DNA of 64,000 bases from Ornithinimicrobium avium (GCF_003351765.1 NZ_CP031229.1:1612001-1676000); one strand, 5' to 3'. Shown: positions 35,093-44,909, counted from the first letter of the stretch. A program made the numbers and translations. The notes: a model not told the origin generated them from the letters alone.

Positions 35093-35392
35093 CCCCCACC
35101 CAGGTCCGGCACGCGGCTGCGCACCGGTGGACTTGCTCCGCCCTCTCCCCGACGACGGCCCCGACGGAACCTGGCGCACCAGCATCGAGGCGTAGCCCTT
35201 AGGACGGGTATTCGCCCAGCTCGCTGGCGCCGAGACTTCTGCACCAGAACTTCCATCCTCAGCTTCGCCGTCTCAGCGGCGTCGCGCAGCGACCCGGACA
35301 GGTCGCTCACCTTGATCCCCGACGTCCTAGCATCAACCCGTTCTAGCGGTATGCAGATCCCCTGGGCGGGAAGCGGTCAAGAAGGAGGACGG

Positions 35393-35887
35393 CTACTCGA
35401 GCTCGCTCATGGCGGCGCGGACCTGCGGTGTCACGTCGACCGCGCCCGGCGCTGCACCAAGAGGTGTCCGGGTGCTGACACGGGCCGCTGTGGCACCGAC
35501 GTGCGGAACAGCTGTGGCCAGTTGCTGCACCTCGACCGCTGGGACCTCGAGGGCGAGGAGCACGTCGTAGGTGTGGGCGTCGAAGGTGATGAAGACGCAC
35601 ACGTCGAAGTCCCAGCTCCTGAACGGTGAGTACTGCTCGGCACGTGTCGCCCCCGGGACGACGAGCCTGGCCTTGACCTGGATGTTGCGACCGTCGGCGG
35701 ATTCGACGTCCCAGCTCTTCGCGTTCGACGGAGCCAGGATCCCGCCGTAGGCTCGTTGCACGAGCAGCTCGGCAAGCTCCCCGACAGGGGCGTTACGCGA
35801 GCGGGTCACACCCCTCTTCACGAGCTCGGTCAGGATGGACGCGTAGGTCCTCAGCAGTTCCCGAGAACTCATTCCGGCAAGGTCCAT
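35393..35887 (-). CDS. DUF6998-like predicted nuclease-fold protein
   Basis: From ATG 35887 this 164-residue protein reads MDLAGMSSRELLRTYASILT, then GELAELLVQRAYGGILAPSN and WDVESADGRNIQVKARLV. The D-x-R then Q-V-K pattern on paired strands is typical of DUF6998 and resembles restriction-like nuclease folds. The longer frame to 36334 is an antisense shadow of the next gene. Function is unknown. It is next to an ADP-ribosylglycohydrolase/HNH pair on the same strand. Confidence 0.65.
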   Translation of the reverse strand: MDLAGMSSRELLRTYASILTELVKRGVTRSRNAPVGELAELLVQRAYGGILAPSNAKSWDVESADGRNIQVKARLVVPGATRAEQYSPFRSWDFDVCVFITFDAHTYDVLLALEVPAVEVQQLATAVPHVGATAARVSTRTPLGAAPGAVDVTPQVRAAMSELE

Positions 35888-35946
35888 GGCGCTGAGTATG
35901 CCAACGGGACCAGGCACCCGTCTGCGACGCCCGGGAACCGCCGTCG

Positions 35947-37056
35947 TCACCACCCGGGGTAGCGGCTCCACCAGCTCGGGTCCGTGGGCGGCGAATACTC
36001 CGAGCCGCCCGGGCCCTCGGAGAGCTCCAGGGCGAGGTCTCTGGCCAGGGTGTCCATCACCCAGGCCAGCTCCGATCTGCTGACCAGGTCCACCGGCAGT
36101 GCGTCCGCGCCATGACGGGCCCCGAGCAGGGCACCGGCCAGGGGTGTCACCGCCGCCCGACGGTGCGACTGCGAAGCGAGGGTCAGCGCGTGCGTCAACT
36201 GCTCGGGCTCGGGGAAAGATGCGAGCACGTACAGGCTTCCGGACAGTGCGGCAAGGGCGGTGGCGTGGGGCGCGAGCCTGGCGAGCAGCACGCCGCTGCC
36301 GGGGGTCTCTCTCCCCGCGCTCCAGGCCCTGCACGCAGTGTCGACCACGTCGGCAGACATCGAGGCGTTTGCCACCACGTCAGGCAGCTGATCGAGCTCG
36401 CCGCGGTCGATGAAGTGAACGGCCACAGCTGCCGCGACGGCCGCTGCCTCGTGCGCCTCCGGAGATCCGTGCGTCTGAGCGGCCAGCTCTCGGACGAGGT
36501 CGAGGGAGAACCCGCCGTCCTTCCAGGAGACAAGAGCTGCGCCAGGAAGGGTCGTGGTCACCGCGTGGTGACCCGCACTGGTCGTCGTGGGGTGCTCCGC
36601 CGTGCCGGGGGCAGATTCCTTGAGCGCGGTGACGGTGGCCGGGGCACTCCCCCTGCGTTGGGCGAGGGCTGGAACTCTCGCCAGCCAGCCGTCAGGCCAA
36701 CTGTGGGAAGAACCAGGTCCCCACTGCTCCCGCATCAGTTCCGGCTCGATGCCTTGCAGGTAGGCCCACCGGCAGCAGGCGTGCCACACGACGGTCGGTG
36801 GGTGGCAGATGCCCTTGTGGGCGAAGCGGACGGAGGCCCTGATCAATCCCTCCGTCGTGAACGCCGCCAACTGGCTGCTCACGCCCGCCCGGAGCGGCGA
36901 GCTGGCAGGAAGACCGCTGGGAGACGTTCCCACCGCGTCTCCCAGGGTGAGCCCCAGCAGCAGGCCGCGCACCCGCTTGGACCAAGAGAGTTGCCGCCCA
37001 TCCATGAGTCTCCTTGAGGATTTCTGTGTCAGGACACTGTCGTTGCGACCAGTCAC
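35947..37056 (-). CDS. ADP-ribosylglycohydrolase family protein
   Basis: This 369-residue protein has the DraG-type all-helical fold: VRGLLLGLTLGDAVGTS near the start, QLAAFTTEGLIRA in place of the usual SDDTQ motif, and TPLAGALLGARHGADALP near the end, where metal ligands lie. Some canonical Asp residues (DDT, DTDT) are not evident, so activity is uncertain. It removes ADP-ribose from proteins or nucleic acids in known family members. The GTG at 37056 overlaps the HNH gene stop by 4 bp, so the two are coupled. Confidence 0.75.
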   Translation of the reverse strand: MTGRNDSVLTQKSSRRLMDGRQLSWSKRVRGLLLGLTLGDAVGTSPSGLPASSPLRAGVSSQLAAFTTEGLIRASVRFAHKGICHPPTVVWHACCRWAYLQGIEPELMREQWGPGSSHSWPDGWLARVPALAQRRGSAPATVTALKESAPGTAEHPTTTSAGHHAVTTTLPGAALVSWKDGGFSLDLVRELAAQTHGSPEAHEAAAVAAAVAVHFIDRGELDQLPDVVANASMSADVVDTACRAWSAGRETPGSGVLLARLAPHATALAALSGSLYVLASFPEPEQLTHALTLASQSHRRAAVTPLAGALLGARHGADALPVDLVSRSELAWVMDTLARDLALELSEGPGGSEYSPPTDPSWWSRYPGW

Positions 37057-37817
37057 CCGTGACGTCGGTCATGGCGAGCCTGACCCGGGTTCCCGATGTC
37101 TGAGCGATCCAAGACTCTCCGGAGCTCGCCAGGGGTCAGCCAAGGCCGTGCCCGATGGATCATCCGGTGGCAGTTGGAGCAGAGCAGTGCGAGATCCCTC
37201 AGCCGAGTGATGACCGGACCCGAGGCATGTAAGGGGAGCACATGGTGGACCTCGATGTAGCCATCCCCCAGACCTCCGTACCGGTCGGCGAAGTCGAAAC
37301 CGCACACCTCGCAGGAGATGGCCAGGCCCTGGGCGACCACGGCATCCAACTTTGCCTGCCGCAGACGAGGGTCCCTCTCACGGCGGAGGTGAGTGGCGGC
37401 AAGGACACGGCCCTCGTGAGCACTCAACGCCTCCAGGTCTGGCTCGTCCACCGCCTCAAGAGAGTCAGCGGCCTGGAGCTGGGCACGGATCGTCCGTGCG
37501 AGAGCAGACATCCGCTCGGGTTCTTCGATGAACTCCGTCACCACACGGCTCTCGTGACTGCCTCCACGTGTGGGACGGCCGTGGTAGCCCGGGTGCTGGG
37601 TCGCGATGTCGAAGGTCTTGCGCTGGACGCTACTGACGCTACGGAAGTTCTCAGGGCGGCCTTCGTTCGCGTGGATGGATGCTGAGCGCAGAAGGGATGA
37701 GAGATCCATGACCTTCGGGTTGTACGCCCGCAGCCCGCCCCAGTCGTTCCGTGCGACGAGATCAGCGGCAAGCACGACCTCGTCGTACGTCCAGTCGAAC
37801 CGGCCCATGCCGCCCAT
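37053..37817 (-). CDS. HNH endonuclease
   Basis: This 254-residue protein has a helical N-terminal domain (FDWTYDEVVLAADLVARNDW, later SSLLRSASIHA) and a C-terminal McrA-like HNH finger. The finger contains CEVCGFDFADRYGG, YIEVHHVLPLHA and LALLCSNCHRMIH, with both CxxC pairs and the HH catalytic site. It is probably a DNase acting on foreign or modified DNA. It is translationally coupled to the ADP-ribosylglycohydrolase gene. Confidence 0.88.
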   Translation of the reverse strand: MGGMGRFDWTYDEVVLAADLVARNDWGGLRAYNPKVMDLSSLLRSASIHANEGRPENFRSVSSVQRKTFDIATQHPGYHGRPTRGGSHESRVVTEFIEEPERMSALARTIRAQLQAADSLEAVDEPDLEALSAHEGRVLAATHLRRERDPRLRQAKLDAVVAQGLAISCEVCGFDFADRYGGLGDGYIEVHHVLPLHASGPVITRLRDLALLCSNCHRMIHRARPWLTPGELRRVLDRSDIGNPGQARHDRRHG

Positions 37818-38019
37818 CCTGCCGTAGAACTGGGACCGGAGGACCCTGGTGCAGCTGCCCGGGCTGTCGCGTACGTTTGGCGGACGTCATCCAGTCTGAG
37901 CGGAGGAACCAGAGCGGTGACGAGTTCGCGCATGTTCAAGCGGTCGCCTGGGGCAACCACCTGGCGGTGCTTGGTCCCGTCTGGACACGGGGGTCTGCGG
38001 CGTCCTGTCGCCGCGCATC

Positions 38020-39909
38020 TCACCATTGCGTCGAACGGATGTCAGGGCAGGAACTCCCGGACAACGGGACCTGCCAGAGCTTGGCCCGTGAGGCACCCTG
38101 TGCGGAGCCCAGGTTACGTACGCGGGCCATGAGCTCTCCGATAGGGCGGGCGTCGGCTCCAGCCTGGCTCGCCCTAGCCATTACCTCCTTGCCCCGCCGC
38201 AGCCTCTCGATGAGCGACAGGTCGTCAACATGCGCGGATACGAGGTGAGTCGCCACGTTCAACCAATCCTGGTCTCCGAGCAGGTGATCCCCCTCGTACT
38301 GAGTCGTGGCGAAGAGAGGCAAGAACTTGAGCAGTTCTGCGCAGCACTCAGGTTCCTCGTGCCGCTGGAGCATCGTCGCGCGGTAAGCATCGAGGTCTGC
38401 TGTGGCTTGGGCGTCGCGTCCATCCGGTGCACGGAACCTTCCCTCCAACGTGACTGCATCGTTGGAGAGCAGCGGGAAGATCGCGCCAACCAAGCCCGGC
38501 CAGGACGTCAGCGAGCCGACAGCGGAGAGCCTGACGGTCCCATGTGTCTGCTCAAGCTCGACGTCGCGGAGACCGTGCAGTCCGGCGAAGTAGCGAATGA
38601 GCTCCGACCGCGCCCGCCGAGGCATGCGCTCGACAGCAGGCAGAGGACGCCCCGACCTGAGCAGGGCGACCAGGATTCCCCGTGTCATCCCCGTGAAGAA
38701 CTCGAGGACCTCGAGGACCCGGTCCAGCAGTTCATCCGTCGTGAGACGCACTGATCCGCCTTGGAGGAGGACCTCGCCGTCCTCGAACCCGTAGTCCTCG
38801 TGTGCCGAGCTGTCCCTGAGCACCCGGTCCATCACGTCCAGCTCGAGCTGCGGAACCCGAGCGGTGGCTTCTTTCAGTAGACGTCCGGTCCGCCACCGCC
38901 AGATGTTTTCGACCGGCTCCCCCGTGACGGCGGCAAGGATGGGTATCAGCGCAGCGCGAAGTCCTCGCTCGCGTACTGACTTCACCAGGTCGAGCGCCAG
39001 ACCGGTGAGTGTGAGGTCGTCCTCGCCTGACTCCACCGCGGTCGCAAAGGTCGCCTGGCGCGCTCCGACCTGGAGCAGGGCGACCTGCAGTTCCAGCAAC
39101 GTCGCAGAGTGGTCGAGGACGTCCTCACAGGCCAGGAGCAGTTCTTCCACGGCATGGCACAGTCGCAGATACCGCCTACGATCGACCAAGGAGGAGGCCA
39201 AGTCCAGGCCTTCGATCGCGACATGTAGCCCGACGTCGTCGCCAGGCAGTCCCGTGACTTCCTTCAGGCCCTCCCCCAGGCCGCTTAGCGGCCCGCGGGA
39301 GAGCCCGCGATGGTGATCCAAGCCCAAGGCCTCGAAGGCTGAGAGCTCCTCCTTCTCAGCCAGTGCCCTGATCTTGTCGTGCCGTGAGGGTTCCAGCTCC
39401 CTGCTGCCAAGTTCGATGAGCGCCTGACCTTCTGCATCCAGGCGTTGCGCCTCTGCGATGTCCGGAGCTGTCAAGGTTTCCACCAGTTTCTCCACACCCT
39501 CGCGCACCAGGCACACACCGTCCAGCAGGTCAAAGCCGCGATTCCGGTCAGGTCGCAACAGCGGGATCGACAAATCAGCCACGAGCTGGTCGAGCTTCTC
39601 GAAGGCCTCGAGCATCGACGTTGCGTCCCGACCACCGCGAGCGGCCGCTGCGAGGGCGCCCAAGACTTCGTCAAGCACATCGGTGAACGTCCCAGCCACG
39701 TCCTCGGGGGGACGTCTCGGCGTGACTGCCCGACGTTCATCCCGGAGTCGCCGCACGATCTGAGAACGGCGGTCGAGATCCGGCTGGATCTCATATGCTT
39801 CCGCCCGAGCACCGCAGTCGGGGCATGGACGCTTGGCCGTTCGCTGACCACCACATCGTGCGCACGTGCGCACCTGCCAGTGCAACTCCAACCTGTTGCG
39901 CCTCGTCAT
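38020..39909 (-). CDS. Large zinc-ribbon hypothetical protein with an Rx4H motif
   Basis: This 629-residue protein starts with a zinc ribbon (RTCARCGGQRTAKRPCPDCG) and then consists of long helices. In the middle is VMDRVLRDSSAHEDYGFEDG, where R-D-S-S-A-H has the spacing of the HEPN RNase motif and resembles HEPN-like abortive infection proteins. It is only a motif-level resemblance. No membrane segment. It stands alone beside the HNH and ADP-ribosylglycohydrolase genes. Function unknown; a defence RNase is a reasonable guess. Confidence 0.65.
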   Translation of the reverse strand: MTRRNRLELHWQVRTCARCGGQRTAKRPCPDCGARAEAYEIQPDLDRRSQIVRRLRDERRAVTPRRPPEDVAGTFTDVLDEVLGALAAAARGGRDATSMLEAFEKLDQLVADLSIPLLRPDRNRGFDLLDGVCLVREGVEKLVETLTAPDIAEAQRLDAEGQALIELGSRELEPSRHDKIRALAEKEELSAFEALGLDHHRGLSRGPLSGLGEGLKEVTGLPGDDVGLHVAIEGLDLASSLVDRRRYLRLCHAVEELLLACEDVLDHSATLLELQVALLQVGARQATFATAVESGEDDLTLTGLALDLVKSVRERGLRAALIPILAAVTGEPVENIWRWRTGRLLKEATARVPQLELDVMDRVLRDSSAHEDYGFEDGEVLLQGGSVRLTTDELLDRVLEVLEFFTGMTRGILVALLRSGRPLPAVERMPRRARSELIRYFAGLHGLRDVELEQTHGTVRLSAVGSLTSWPGLVGAIFPLLSNDAVTLEGRFRAPDGRDAQATADLDAYRATMLQRHEEPECCAELLKFLPLFATTQYEGDHLLGDQDWLNVATHLVSAHVDDLSLIERLRRGKEVMARASQAGADARPIGELMARVRNLGSAQGASRAKLWQVPLSGSSCPDIRSTQW

Positions 39910-39985
39910 GCAGGAAACCTAGATGGGACAACTGACACACCAGGTCATGGGTGGCTCGGAGGCCTATGGATGAGAGATCTCACGC

Positions 39986-40228
39986 CTACGGCCTGGGTGC
40001 CACCGTCAGGTGAGTCACCCTCCCTGGACTGATCCCTGCCGCCTCGGCCACCCGTGACGGCATGACCCCGGCCTTCACGGCGGCACGCACAACCCTGTCA
40101 CGCACGCCGCGAGCTCGACGCTCGGCTTCAACCGCACGGGCCAGCGCTGCGGCGGCGTCCTCTACGGCCTCCAGCTTCTGGTGCTCGTGGCGTGCCGAAG
40201 CTCCGTTTTCAGGGTCGTGTGACGTCAT
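39986..40228 (-). CDS. Small helix-turn-helix-like protein
   Basis: This 80-residue protein from ATG 40228 begins MTSHDPENGASARHEHQKLE. It has a helical middle, then VMPSRVAEAAGISPGRVTHL, a recognisable helix-turn-helix recognition segment. It probably binds DNA as a regulator. The frame is open to 40411 but only the part from 40228 has coding character. Confidence 0.55.
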   Translation of the reverse strand: MTSHDPENGASARHEHQKLEAVEDAAAALARAVEAERRARGVRDRVVRAAVKAGVMPSRVAEAAGISPGRVTHLTVAPRP

Positions 40229-40305
40229 GAAGGCATCGTGCCGCACAGGCCATGGTCGTGACGTCGGCCGTCCACAGGCCATGGCTGTGCCCGGCTGAAA
40301 GCCGG

Positions 40306-41946
40306 TCAGGGCCGGAGTGCTGGCACATCGTTTGCGATCGGGATCTTCTTGTTCGGGCAGGACCCGTTCACGACGGTGGTGATGGCGTCTTTCTCGGCTT
40401 GTGTCACCCACAGCTTGTACTTGGCCTTGACCGCGACCTGGTAGGCGACGTAGTCGCAGCGCACGGACTTGTTGGGCGGCAGCCAGGTGGCGGCGTCACC
40501 GTCGCCCTTCTGCATGTTCAGGCCGCCGTCGACGGCCCACAGGTTCAGCGGGTCGTTGGCGAAGTTCTTCCGCTGCTCAGGAGTGATCTGCTGGGCGCCT
40601 TTCTGCCAGGCGTCCGAGAGGGCGACCAGGTGGTCGATGTGGATGCCGGAGCTGGTCACGCCGCGCTCGAACCACAGCTTCTGGCCGCTGAAGGGCTCGT
40701 TGAGCCACCCGGTCTGGGCGACGCATCCGTTGGTCCCGGTGCGCACCACCAGGTCGTCGAGGTCGCGGCGCAGCACGTCGTTGCGGGTGTCGCACCCGTT
40801 GCGACCGCCCTGAACGTCGACCGCGTCCGTCCAGGCCGGTCCGAAGAGGTCACGGTCGTACCCGGTCTTGGGTGCGCGTCCCTTGACGGGTAGGTCGTTC
40901 AGGACGGAGATGACCGAGCCAGCCGGTGGGCGGCACGGGGTCGTCGTGGCTCCGTCGGCGACGGCGGCCGGGCCGCCGAGGACGAACCGGGTGGTGACGC
41001 CCAGCTCGTCGGTGGCGCTCATGGTCTGCGCGGGGGCGCATGCCTGCCTGACCAGCAGCAGCGGCGAGCCGTGCGCTGCCGCGGCGGGCACCCCGGCCAG
41101 GGCGTCGGCGAAGTGGGCACCGGTGGCGTAGAACGCCTCATCCGTTCCCGCCGTCCACACGTTGGTGGCGACCGCGGCTGCGGTGGCGTACCGGTCAGCT
41201 CCGGCGTACCGGGTGATCGAGGCGCCCGGGACGGTCTGACGGATCTTGTCCACGACGGTGGTGGGTACCGCGGCCTTGCCACCGAGGACCACGACCTTGC
41301 CGGGGTCCAGGACCCGCAGCCGCTCCACGGTCTCGGCGGTCAGGCTGGTCGCGGTCGACAGCAGGACCGGGGCACCCTGGTGGGCTGCGGCTGCTCCTCC
41401 GGCCAGCGCGTCGGGGTAGGAGCGCCCCGATGCGACGTAGACGGTGCCGCTGCCCGTGGTCCACAGTGAGGCGACGGCGGCGGCGGTGGCGTAGCGGTCC
41501 TGCCCGGCCAGCCTGGTAACGGGCGCGTGGTCGTCGAGGACCTGCACCGCGGCCCTGCCGACGGCCTGCTCACCGCCGAGGACGACGATCTGCCTCGGGT
41601 CCAGGCGGGCGAGCTCCTCCTGGACGACAGCAGGCACGGACGTGGGGCTGTTGATCAGCAGGACCGGGGCACCCAGGCGGGCGGCCGCGGGCCCACCGGC
41701 CAGGGCGTCGGGAAACGTGGTGCCCAGAGCCACGACGACGACCTCGGCACCAGAGGGGTACAGGTGCTCAGAGACAGAGACCGCGGTGGCGTACCGGTTG
41801 CTCCCCCACAGCCGCTCGGTGCTCTGCACAGTCGCCGACACCTGGGCCTGCTCCTCGGCCGCCACCACCGCGGCCCCTGTCGCCGGTGCTGCGACCAGCC
41901 CGACCGCGGCAGCAAACGCCGCGAGCCTGCGCGTCAAGTTCTTCAT
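40306..41946 (-). CDS. Secreted cell-wall-binding protein with C-terminal HNH nuclease
   Basis: This 546-residue protein has a signal peptide (MKNLTRRLAAFAAAVGLVAA, cleavage near ATGA-A). Three cell-wall-binding repeat 2 units follow, each with an RYATA and FPDALAG or FADALAG pattern. After about residue 350 comes a DUF1524-like HNH nuclease with GIHIDHLVALSDAWQKGA, ANDPLNLWAVDGGLN and WLPPNKSVRCDYV. It should be exported, held in the wall and able to degrade DNA or RNA. The next gene encodes another wall-binding protein. Confidence 0.88.
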   Translation of the reverse strand: MKNLTRRLAAFAAAVGLVAAPATGAAVVAAEEQAQVSATVQSTERLWGSNRYATAVSVSEHLYPSGAEVVVVALGTTFPDALAGGPAAARLGAPVLLINSPTSVPAVVQEELARLDPRQIVVLGGEQAVGRAAVQVLDDHAPVTRLAGQDRYATAAAVASLWTTGSGTVYVASGRSYPDALAGGAAAAHQGAPVLLSTATSLTAETVERLRVLDPGKVVVLGGKAAVPTTVVDKIRQTVPGASITRYAGADRYATAAAVATNVWTAGTDEAFYATGAHFADALAGVPAAAAHGSPLLLVRQACAPAQTMSATDELGVTTRFVLGGPAAVADGATTTPCRPPAGSVISVLNDLPVKGRAPKTGYDRDLFGPAWTDAVDVQGGRNGCDTRNDVLRRDLDDLVVRTGTNGCVAQTGWLNEPFSGQKLWFERGVTSSGIHIDHLVALSDAWQKGAQQITPEQRKNFANDPLNLWAVDGGLNMQKGDGDAATWLPPNKSVRCDYVAYQVAVKAKYKLWVTQAEKDAITTVVNGSCPNKKIPIANDVPALRP

Positions 41947-42198
41947 TCACGACTCCTTCGTCGACCGCTGGACCGACCGGCCCATGACAGGACCTTCCCA
42001 CTCGCCCCCGACACACCCCCGCCCGTCAGGAACCGCGCCGGGGTGCGCACCACTCGAGGTCTCCCCCGTCGGCTGCCCGCCCAGGCCGGGACGGATCTAC
42101 CAGCCCAGGCGGCGCCCCCTGTCGCGCCCGGCGTCACCGGGGCCTCTGACGTGACGGCACCGATGACGACCCTCCGTTCAGGCGAGCATCGGGCAGCG

Positions 42199-43344
42199 TC
42201 ACCGGGGTGGCCACACCTCGCAGACCTTGCCGTCCTTGTCGCCGTCCAAGCGGTAGATGTCCCCGACCTTGGGGTACCAGTAGTCGTACCAGTCCTGCGC
42301 CTTCCGCTGGGAGGCGAAGTCCACGCAGTCCAGGTCGGCGGGGAACGGATAGCTGGGCTTCGGCCCGCACACCGTGCTGCCCGTATAGGTCTTGCCCCCG
42401 ACCGCGACCTTGGACGTCGGACTGAGGAAGTCGCTGCCGACCGCCGCCTCGTACGGCTGGCAACCCTCCCGCGTCAGCAGCAACGGGGCGTCGTTGACGA
42501 CCGCCGCCGGGGAGGCGGACAACGCGTCCGGGAAGTTCGTGCCAGGGGCGTAGAACACCGTCCTGGTCCCGCCCGGCCAGGCCTCCAGCGCCACCCGGCG
42601 GGCTGTGTCGTACCGGTCCGTCCCGGCGAGCCGGACGACCTGGGCACCGGGCAAAGCCCTGACCACCGCGTCCCTGACGTCAGCCGACAAGGCTGCTGTG
42701 CCACCGACCAGCACGACCCGGCTCGGCTGCCGCTCCACAAGGAATGCACGGGTCTCCTCCGGCAAACTCCCGGGCCTTGACAGAAGGACCGCCGCGCCGC
42801 GCCTGCCCGCCGCAGGACCAGCTGCCAGGGCGTCCGGGAACGCCTGGCCCGAGGCCAGGTACACCGTGTCCAAGGACTCGACCTGCGCGGCGACCGCCGC
42901 AGCCGTGCCGTACCTGTTCGCCCCGCCGACCCGCACGACCTGCGCCCCAGAGGCCGCCCGGATAGCAGCGACGGTCTCGACGCTGACCGCGGTCGGTCCA
43001 CCCACCACCGTGACCGTCTCCGGCCGGAGACGTGCCAGCTCCGCGGCGACCACGCTCGGAAGGCTCCCCGGTCTGGTCAGCAGGATCGGTCCCTGGGCCA
43101 ACCCAGCCACCGGCCCGGCGGCCAGCGCATCAGGGAAGTTCACCCCGGAGGCGACGAACACGTGCGGCACCGTCCCGGTGAACGTCGCCTCCGAGACCGC
43201 GACGCCCGTCGCGTACCGGTCCTCACCCGACCACTGCGACCACCCGGACCGCGTCACCGGCGTCACGTCGGCATGGACCACCGACGGCACCAGCCCGACC
43301 ACAATGCACGCTGCCACGAAACTGGCCAACCAACGCATACCCAT
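42199..43344 (-). CDS. Secreted cell-wall-binding protein with Excalibur-like domain
   Basis: This 381-residue protein starts with a signal peptide (MGMRWLASFVAACIVVGLVP) and has three cell-wall-binding repeat 2 units (RYATGVAVSEATF, RYGTAAAVAAQV, RYDTARRVALEAW). It ends with a calcium-binding Excalibur-like segment, DLDCVDFASQRKAQDWYDYW followed by DGDKDGKVCE. It is probably a surface protein. The gap to the preceding nuclease gene is 250 bp with no feature seen, so the two are separate units of one surface cluster. Confidence 0.85.
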   Translation of the reverse strand: MGMRWLASFVAACIVVGLVPSVVHADVTPVTRSGWSQWSGEDRYATGVAVSEATFTGTVPHVFVASGVNFPDALAAGPVAGLAQGPILLTRPGSLPSVVAAELARLRPETVTVVGGPTAVSVETVAAIRAASGAQVVRVGGANRYGTAAAVAAQVESLDTVYLASGQAFPDALAAGPAAGRRGAAVLLSRPGSLPEETRAFLVERQPSRVVLVGGTAALSADVRDAVVRALPGAQVVRLAGTDRYDTARRVALEAWPGGTRTVFYAPGTNFPDALSASPAAVVNDAPLLLTREGCQPYEAAVGSDFLSPTSKVAVGGKTYTGSTVCGPKPSYPFPADLDCVDFASQRKAQDWYDYWYPKVGDIYRLDGDKDGKVCEVWPPR

Positions 43345-44102
43345 GCCCCGCTCTCCTGCTCGCCACGCCCTAGTGACGATCTATCGCGCACTGTACCCGA
43401 GCAGCCACCCCCTTCGGGGACCAACAGCAAGGCCTCGGTCGAGCAGGAGGCCTCACCTACCCAGCCTCGACCACGCAGGCAAATGCCGCGGTCGCCCGGA
43501 CCGCCTCGAAGTTGTGGTCCGTGAAGAGCTGGCTCAAGGTTCGAGGCCCCGTGCATCATGCCCAGGGATCAGGTCGACACTCCACCGCCCCGGTGCTCCA
43601 CGGACGACTCCCACTCACCACCCCTACCGCATCGGGGACTCTCACTCGACGCTGGAAGCGCCGACGTCCCGATCAGCACCGGGGCTGCTCACCGCCGAGG
43701 CGTCCTCCCACACGAGCAGTCCGCCGCCAGTCCGCAACGAGTCCGCAGCAGGATCGTTTCGTACCACCTCCAACCAACGCACCCACCAACCCGACACGGC
43801 TCTGACCAGCAGTTTCATGAACTACCGTCTCCTACCGTCAACCAGACGATCGTTGATCCAGAACTCCTCAACCGGTGACTGACGCGCGCTTCCGGCGAAA
43901 TTGGCGTGCGGTAACGATGACGATCCGCCTCCTGCACAGCGACTCCTCGACTCATGGTCGCAATGGCTGCCGCCGACAATGGCTGCACCACCGGCCTGGC
44001 CGAACCGTTGATACTCACGACCTTCCACCAGTTCGCCGCGTCCAGGGTCACCCAGCGCCGCCGACGGTGCCGCTGGGCCGGGCTCGGACAACCGCTGCGC
44101 AC
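43345..44102. other. Gene-poor stretch
   Basis: About 750 bp between the wall-binding gene and the helical gene at 44103. Open frames here are short, overlap on several strands and lack protein-like composition. Nothing recognised. Confidence 0.5.
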
Positions 44103-44492
44103 TCACTCCGGCAGGCACTCAGCCGGCCCCATTGGGGCCGGCGCATCCGCGGGCGAGTCCTTGCCCTGGTCCTCATCACCGCCGGTGCCACCCTCGTCCT
44201 CGTCAGCGATGCCCCGGATGAGCCGGTAGACCTCCCGTCCCGTGAGCGCGTCATCGCCGCACCACGCCAACGCCTCCTGCGTGCTGAGCCCTGCTTCCTC
44301 GATCAAGAACCGCAGCGCCCGTCCTGCTCGTTGCTCGCAGTCGCTCACCATCGCGTCTCGCTCCGCCAGCGCCACGGCCACCGCCTCACCCCACTTCGCG
44401 AACCGCCGCTCGCGCTTCGCCTGCTCCCGACGCACCCTCGCCCGAGCCTGCCGAGCACGCGCCCGAGCCTGCTGTCTCACCAACTGATCCAT
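44103..44492 (-). CDS. Basic helical hypothetical protein
   Basis: From ATG 44492 this 129-residue protein reads MDQLVRQQARARARQARARV, a very basic helix, then a helical domain (CEQRAGRALRFLIEEAGLST, WCGDDALTGREVYRLIRG) and an acidic tail. The charge pattern suggests a nucleic-acid-binding accessory of the mobile element. The longer frame to 44873 lacks coding signs upstream of 44492. The following 44493-44870 is non-coding as far as I can see. Confidence 0.55.
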   Translation of the reverse strand: MDQLVRQQARARARQARARVRREQAKRERRFAKWGEAVAVALAERDAMVSDCEQRAGRALRFLIEEAGLSTQEALAWCGDDALTGREVYRLIRGIADEDEGGTGGDEDQGKDSPADAPAPMGPAECLPE

Positions 44493-44870
44493 GCGACTCT
44501 CCTTCAATCCAGGAAGAACTTCTGACACCCACCCAAAGCGGACGAACACTCCCAGGGGACTCACTGCCTGCGACCACCCCCTCGCCATCGCCAGGCCGAG
44601 CACGACCCACGCAGGCTCACCGACCCTGAGCCGATCGCGCCCCCGCGCAGGCTCACCGACGCCGAGCCTGACCGAAACCACCATGCTCATGTGCCACACA
44701 CCTCTTGCATTGCCGGGCCAACCCGTGCGAGTGCTAACGGACGGGACTCGCACCCTTCGGTGTTTCCGCAGGCCAGGGGCGGGCACGTCCATGGGCCCGC
44801 GAGTGGGCTCCGGCCGCCTCCGGGGCGCGCTGCGGGCGTCGTCGCAGGTCGGCCGCGGGCACCGTTGCAA

Positions 44871-44909
44871 CATCCCGTTAGAGGGGATAATCTCCCTTCT
44901 AACGGGATG
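44871..44909. repeat. Palindrome immediately upstream of the recombinase gene
   Basis: Perfect 12-bp arms (CATCCCGTTAGA and TCTAACGGGATG, 44871-44882 and 44898-44909) flank a GGGATAATCTCCC-type inner stem. It sits 17 bp from the recombinase start, so it may be an operator, a recombination site or a transcription attenuator. Confidence 0.65.
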
